DNA of 64,000 bases from Desulfoprunum benzoelyticum (GTDB taxonomy: Bacteria > Desulfobacterota > Desulfobulbia > Desulfobulbales > Desulfocapsaceae). The DNA is taken from assembly GCF_014201505.1 (NCBI RefSeq), contig NZ_JACHEO010000007.1:91137-155136 (forward strand). The letters are read 5' to 3'. Shown piece after piece: positions 62,669 through 64,000 of the stretch. The translations under genes and the position numbers were made by a program. Position 1 is the stretch's first letter. Each line of letters opens with the position of its first letter. The notes beneath the pieces were generated by a model that searched no databases, was not told where the DNA came from, and worked only from the letters and a program-made list of their open reading frames with translations.

Positions 62669-63702
62669 TCGAGATCAACGGGCTCGGGGTGGAACGTGGC
62701 GAATTCCGCCTGAAAGACATCAATCTAACCATCGACGACGGGGGATTCTTCGTCCTCATGGGCCCCACCGGTTCCGGCAAGACCGTCCTGTTGGAGGCCA
62801 TGGCCGGCTTGGTACCGACCTCAGACGGCAATATTGCCATCGATGGTCGGGATATTACCCGCTTGCCGCCGGAGCGTCGGAGTATCGGCATCATGTACCA
62901 GGATTACGCCCTGTTCCCGCACCTGACGGTAGCCGGCAACATCACCTACGGATTGCGGTATCACCGGCACGACAAAAAAATCACGGACAAACGATTCAGG
63001 CAACTGGTGGACGACCTCGGCATCAGGCATCTGCTCAACCGTCGGCCGGGAACGCTGAGCGGCGGAGAAATGCAACGTACGGCATTGGCCCGCGCCTTGC
63101 TCGTGGAACCCCGGGTCATCATCCTCGATGAACCACTCTCAGCCCTCGACCAGCGCTTCCGTGAAGAGATCCGGCTGTTACTCAAACAGATCCACGCAAC
63201 AACCGGCATCACCTTCTTCATGGTGACCCATGACTTTTCCGAAGCACTGACACTCGCCACCGGCGCGGCCATCATGAACAGCGGCACCATCGTCAGGACC
63301 GGGGCGATACGGGATATCTTCCAACGGCCGGGTTCGTCGTTCGTGGCCGATTTCGTCGGGATGAAAAACATCTTCCCAGCCACCTTCAGCGGCACGACGG
63401 CGACGCTGGGGTCCCTCCGCATCGAAATCCCCCATGCACACCATAAAGCCGGCGGCTATATCGCCATCAGGCCAGAAGACATCGTGATCAGCCTGAAGCC
63501 ACTGGAATCAAGCATACGCAACTCATTTGCCGGCAGCATTAACGGTATTGTCGACCAGGGTTTTCTCTACGAAGTGTATATCTCCGTGAAGGACGCCACC
63601 TTCATCTCGCTGGTAACCAAGGGGTCAGCGGTCGATCTGGGCCTCGATATCGGCACGGCCATACAGGTCTGTTTCAAGACATCGGCCGTACATATCTTCT
63701 GA
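62665..63702 (+). CDS. wtpC: Tungstate/molybdate ABC transporter ATP-binding protein WtpC-like
   Basis: This 345-residue ABC ATPase has Walker A MGPTGSGKTVLLEAMAG, Q-loop MYQDYALFPHLTVAGN, signature TLSGGEMQRTALARALL, Walker B VIILDEPLSALDQRF, and H-loop VTHDFSEALTL. Residues about 255-345 form a C-terminal regulatory (TOBE-like) domain starting near GYIAIRPEDIVISLKP, which in related proteins binds the oxyanion. It energises the WtpB channel. It is the last gene with clear identity in the window. Confidence 0.9.
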   Translation: MIEINGLGVERGEFRLKDINLTIDDGGFFVLMGPTGSGKTVLLEAMAGLVPTSDGNIAIDGRDITRLPPERRSIGIMYQDYALFPHLTVAGNITYGLRYHRHDKKITDKRFRQLVDDLGIRHLLNRRPGTLSGGEMQRTALARALLVEPRVIILDEPLSALDQRFREEIRLLLKQIHATTGITFFMVTHDFSEALTLATGAAIMNSGTIVRTGAIRDIFQRPGSSFVADFVGMKNIFPATFSGTTATLGSLRIEIPHAHHKAGGYIAIRPEDIVISLKPLESSIRNSFAGSINGIVDQGFLYEVYISVKDATFISLVTKGSAVDLGLDIGTAIQVCFKTSAVHIF

Positions 63703-64000
63703 CCCCATCCCAGGTGGAGAGGTCTTGGGAGACAAAGGAATTGATCTTTTGCCCAAGGCAAATGGGCCGATGCTGATGGTATGACGGGAACTGGCCGACC
63801 TCCCTGACTGGTCAGCCTGATGTTTTCCGACAGGTCCATTTGAGTTTCCAGGTTCAATGTCAATCGGCAGCGGTGAGCGCTGTTGAAAAATGCGGAGGTT
63901 GGAGATTAGCCCGCATTTCTCATCGAAACTCAATCCTGTCAAATTACAGCGGTCAATGGCCTGGAACTTCTTTGTTGGGATTTCAAACTACCGACTCAAT
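63703..64000. other. Right-edge region without a recognisable gene
   Basis: About 300 bases follow the transporter operon. Frames here are short and without family features, and no hairpin terminator with a T-run was seen directly after the operon. Confidence 0.3.

Noticed and set aside
1..64000. CRISPR array, rRNA operon or phage module
   Set aside because: No regularly spaced repeats, rRNA core sequence or phage structural genes were seen anywhere in the window.

Overview
The window looks like chromosomal DNA of a Gram-negative deltaproteobacterium (Desulfobacterota). SecB, outer-membrane secretin and AMIN proteins, exported lipoproteins, a Pho regulon, a selenocysteine tRNA and tungstate/molybdate uptake genes all fit a Desulfobulbales-like anaerobe. 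That placement is an inference, because no 16S or other taxonomic marker is present. Most of the window is GC-rich. The stretch from about 54.8 to 57.1 kb and two patches inside the secretin gene are visibly AT-richer.

Region 1 (1-5.9 kb): the end of a type IV pilus alignment/secretin operon: pilO (partial), pilP, an AMIN-STN-TPR protein, a separate MshL-type lipoprotein secretin, and a lipoprotein, closed by a shared bidirectional terminator. Region 2 (5.9-16 kb): housekeeping genes secB, uvrA, a CoA-binding protein, glyQ (without glyS), tRNA-Sec, an acidic-tailed small protein, an acyltransferase, a ZntB-type transporter and a large MscS-family channel. Region 3 (16.2-25.2 kb): a seven-gene Wsp-like chemosensory operon (cheW, cheR-TPR, cheW, mcp, cheA-REC, cheB, response regulator). 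Its output protein carries a PAS-like region and a Cys-rich C-terminus instead of the GGDEF domain of WspR. Region 4 (25.6-34.9 kb): a TSUP exporter, then phoR-phoB divergent from phoU-pstC-pstA-pstS-pstB, a complete phosphate sensing and uptake locus ending in a strong terminator.

Region 5 (35-49 kb): metabolic genes. They include a saccharopine dehydrogenase / ALDH7 pair that suggests lysine catabolism, a DUF72 protein, a CoA-transferase fused to a GNAT domain, and a compact four-gene operon (GH1 glycosidase, SbmA-like ABC protein with a degenerate ATPase, GH5 exo-1,3-glucanase-like enzyme, EEP hydrolase). Region 6 (49-64 kb) is accessory in character: a SulP transporter and a tandem universal stress protein, then many broken genes. 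These are an IS66-like remnant joined to a glycosyltransferase fragment, a gene split by an in-frame TAG, an SDR with a frameshifted C-terminus, a decayed tungstate-binding-protein-like gene, and an exported FmdE-like gene cut by a complete IS21-family element with a 7-bp target duplication. It ends with a wtpA-wtpB-wtpC tungstate/molybdate ABC transporter.

Together 56.5-63.7 kb reads as one tungsten/molybdenum uptake locus: its transporter is still present, but the first binding-protein-like gene and the FmdE-like gene are inactivated. Small histone-deacetylase and DUF72 remnants elsewhere show further gene loss and partial duplication.
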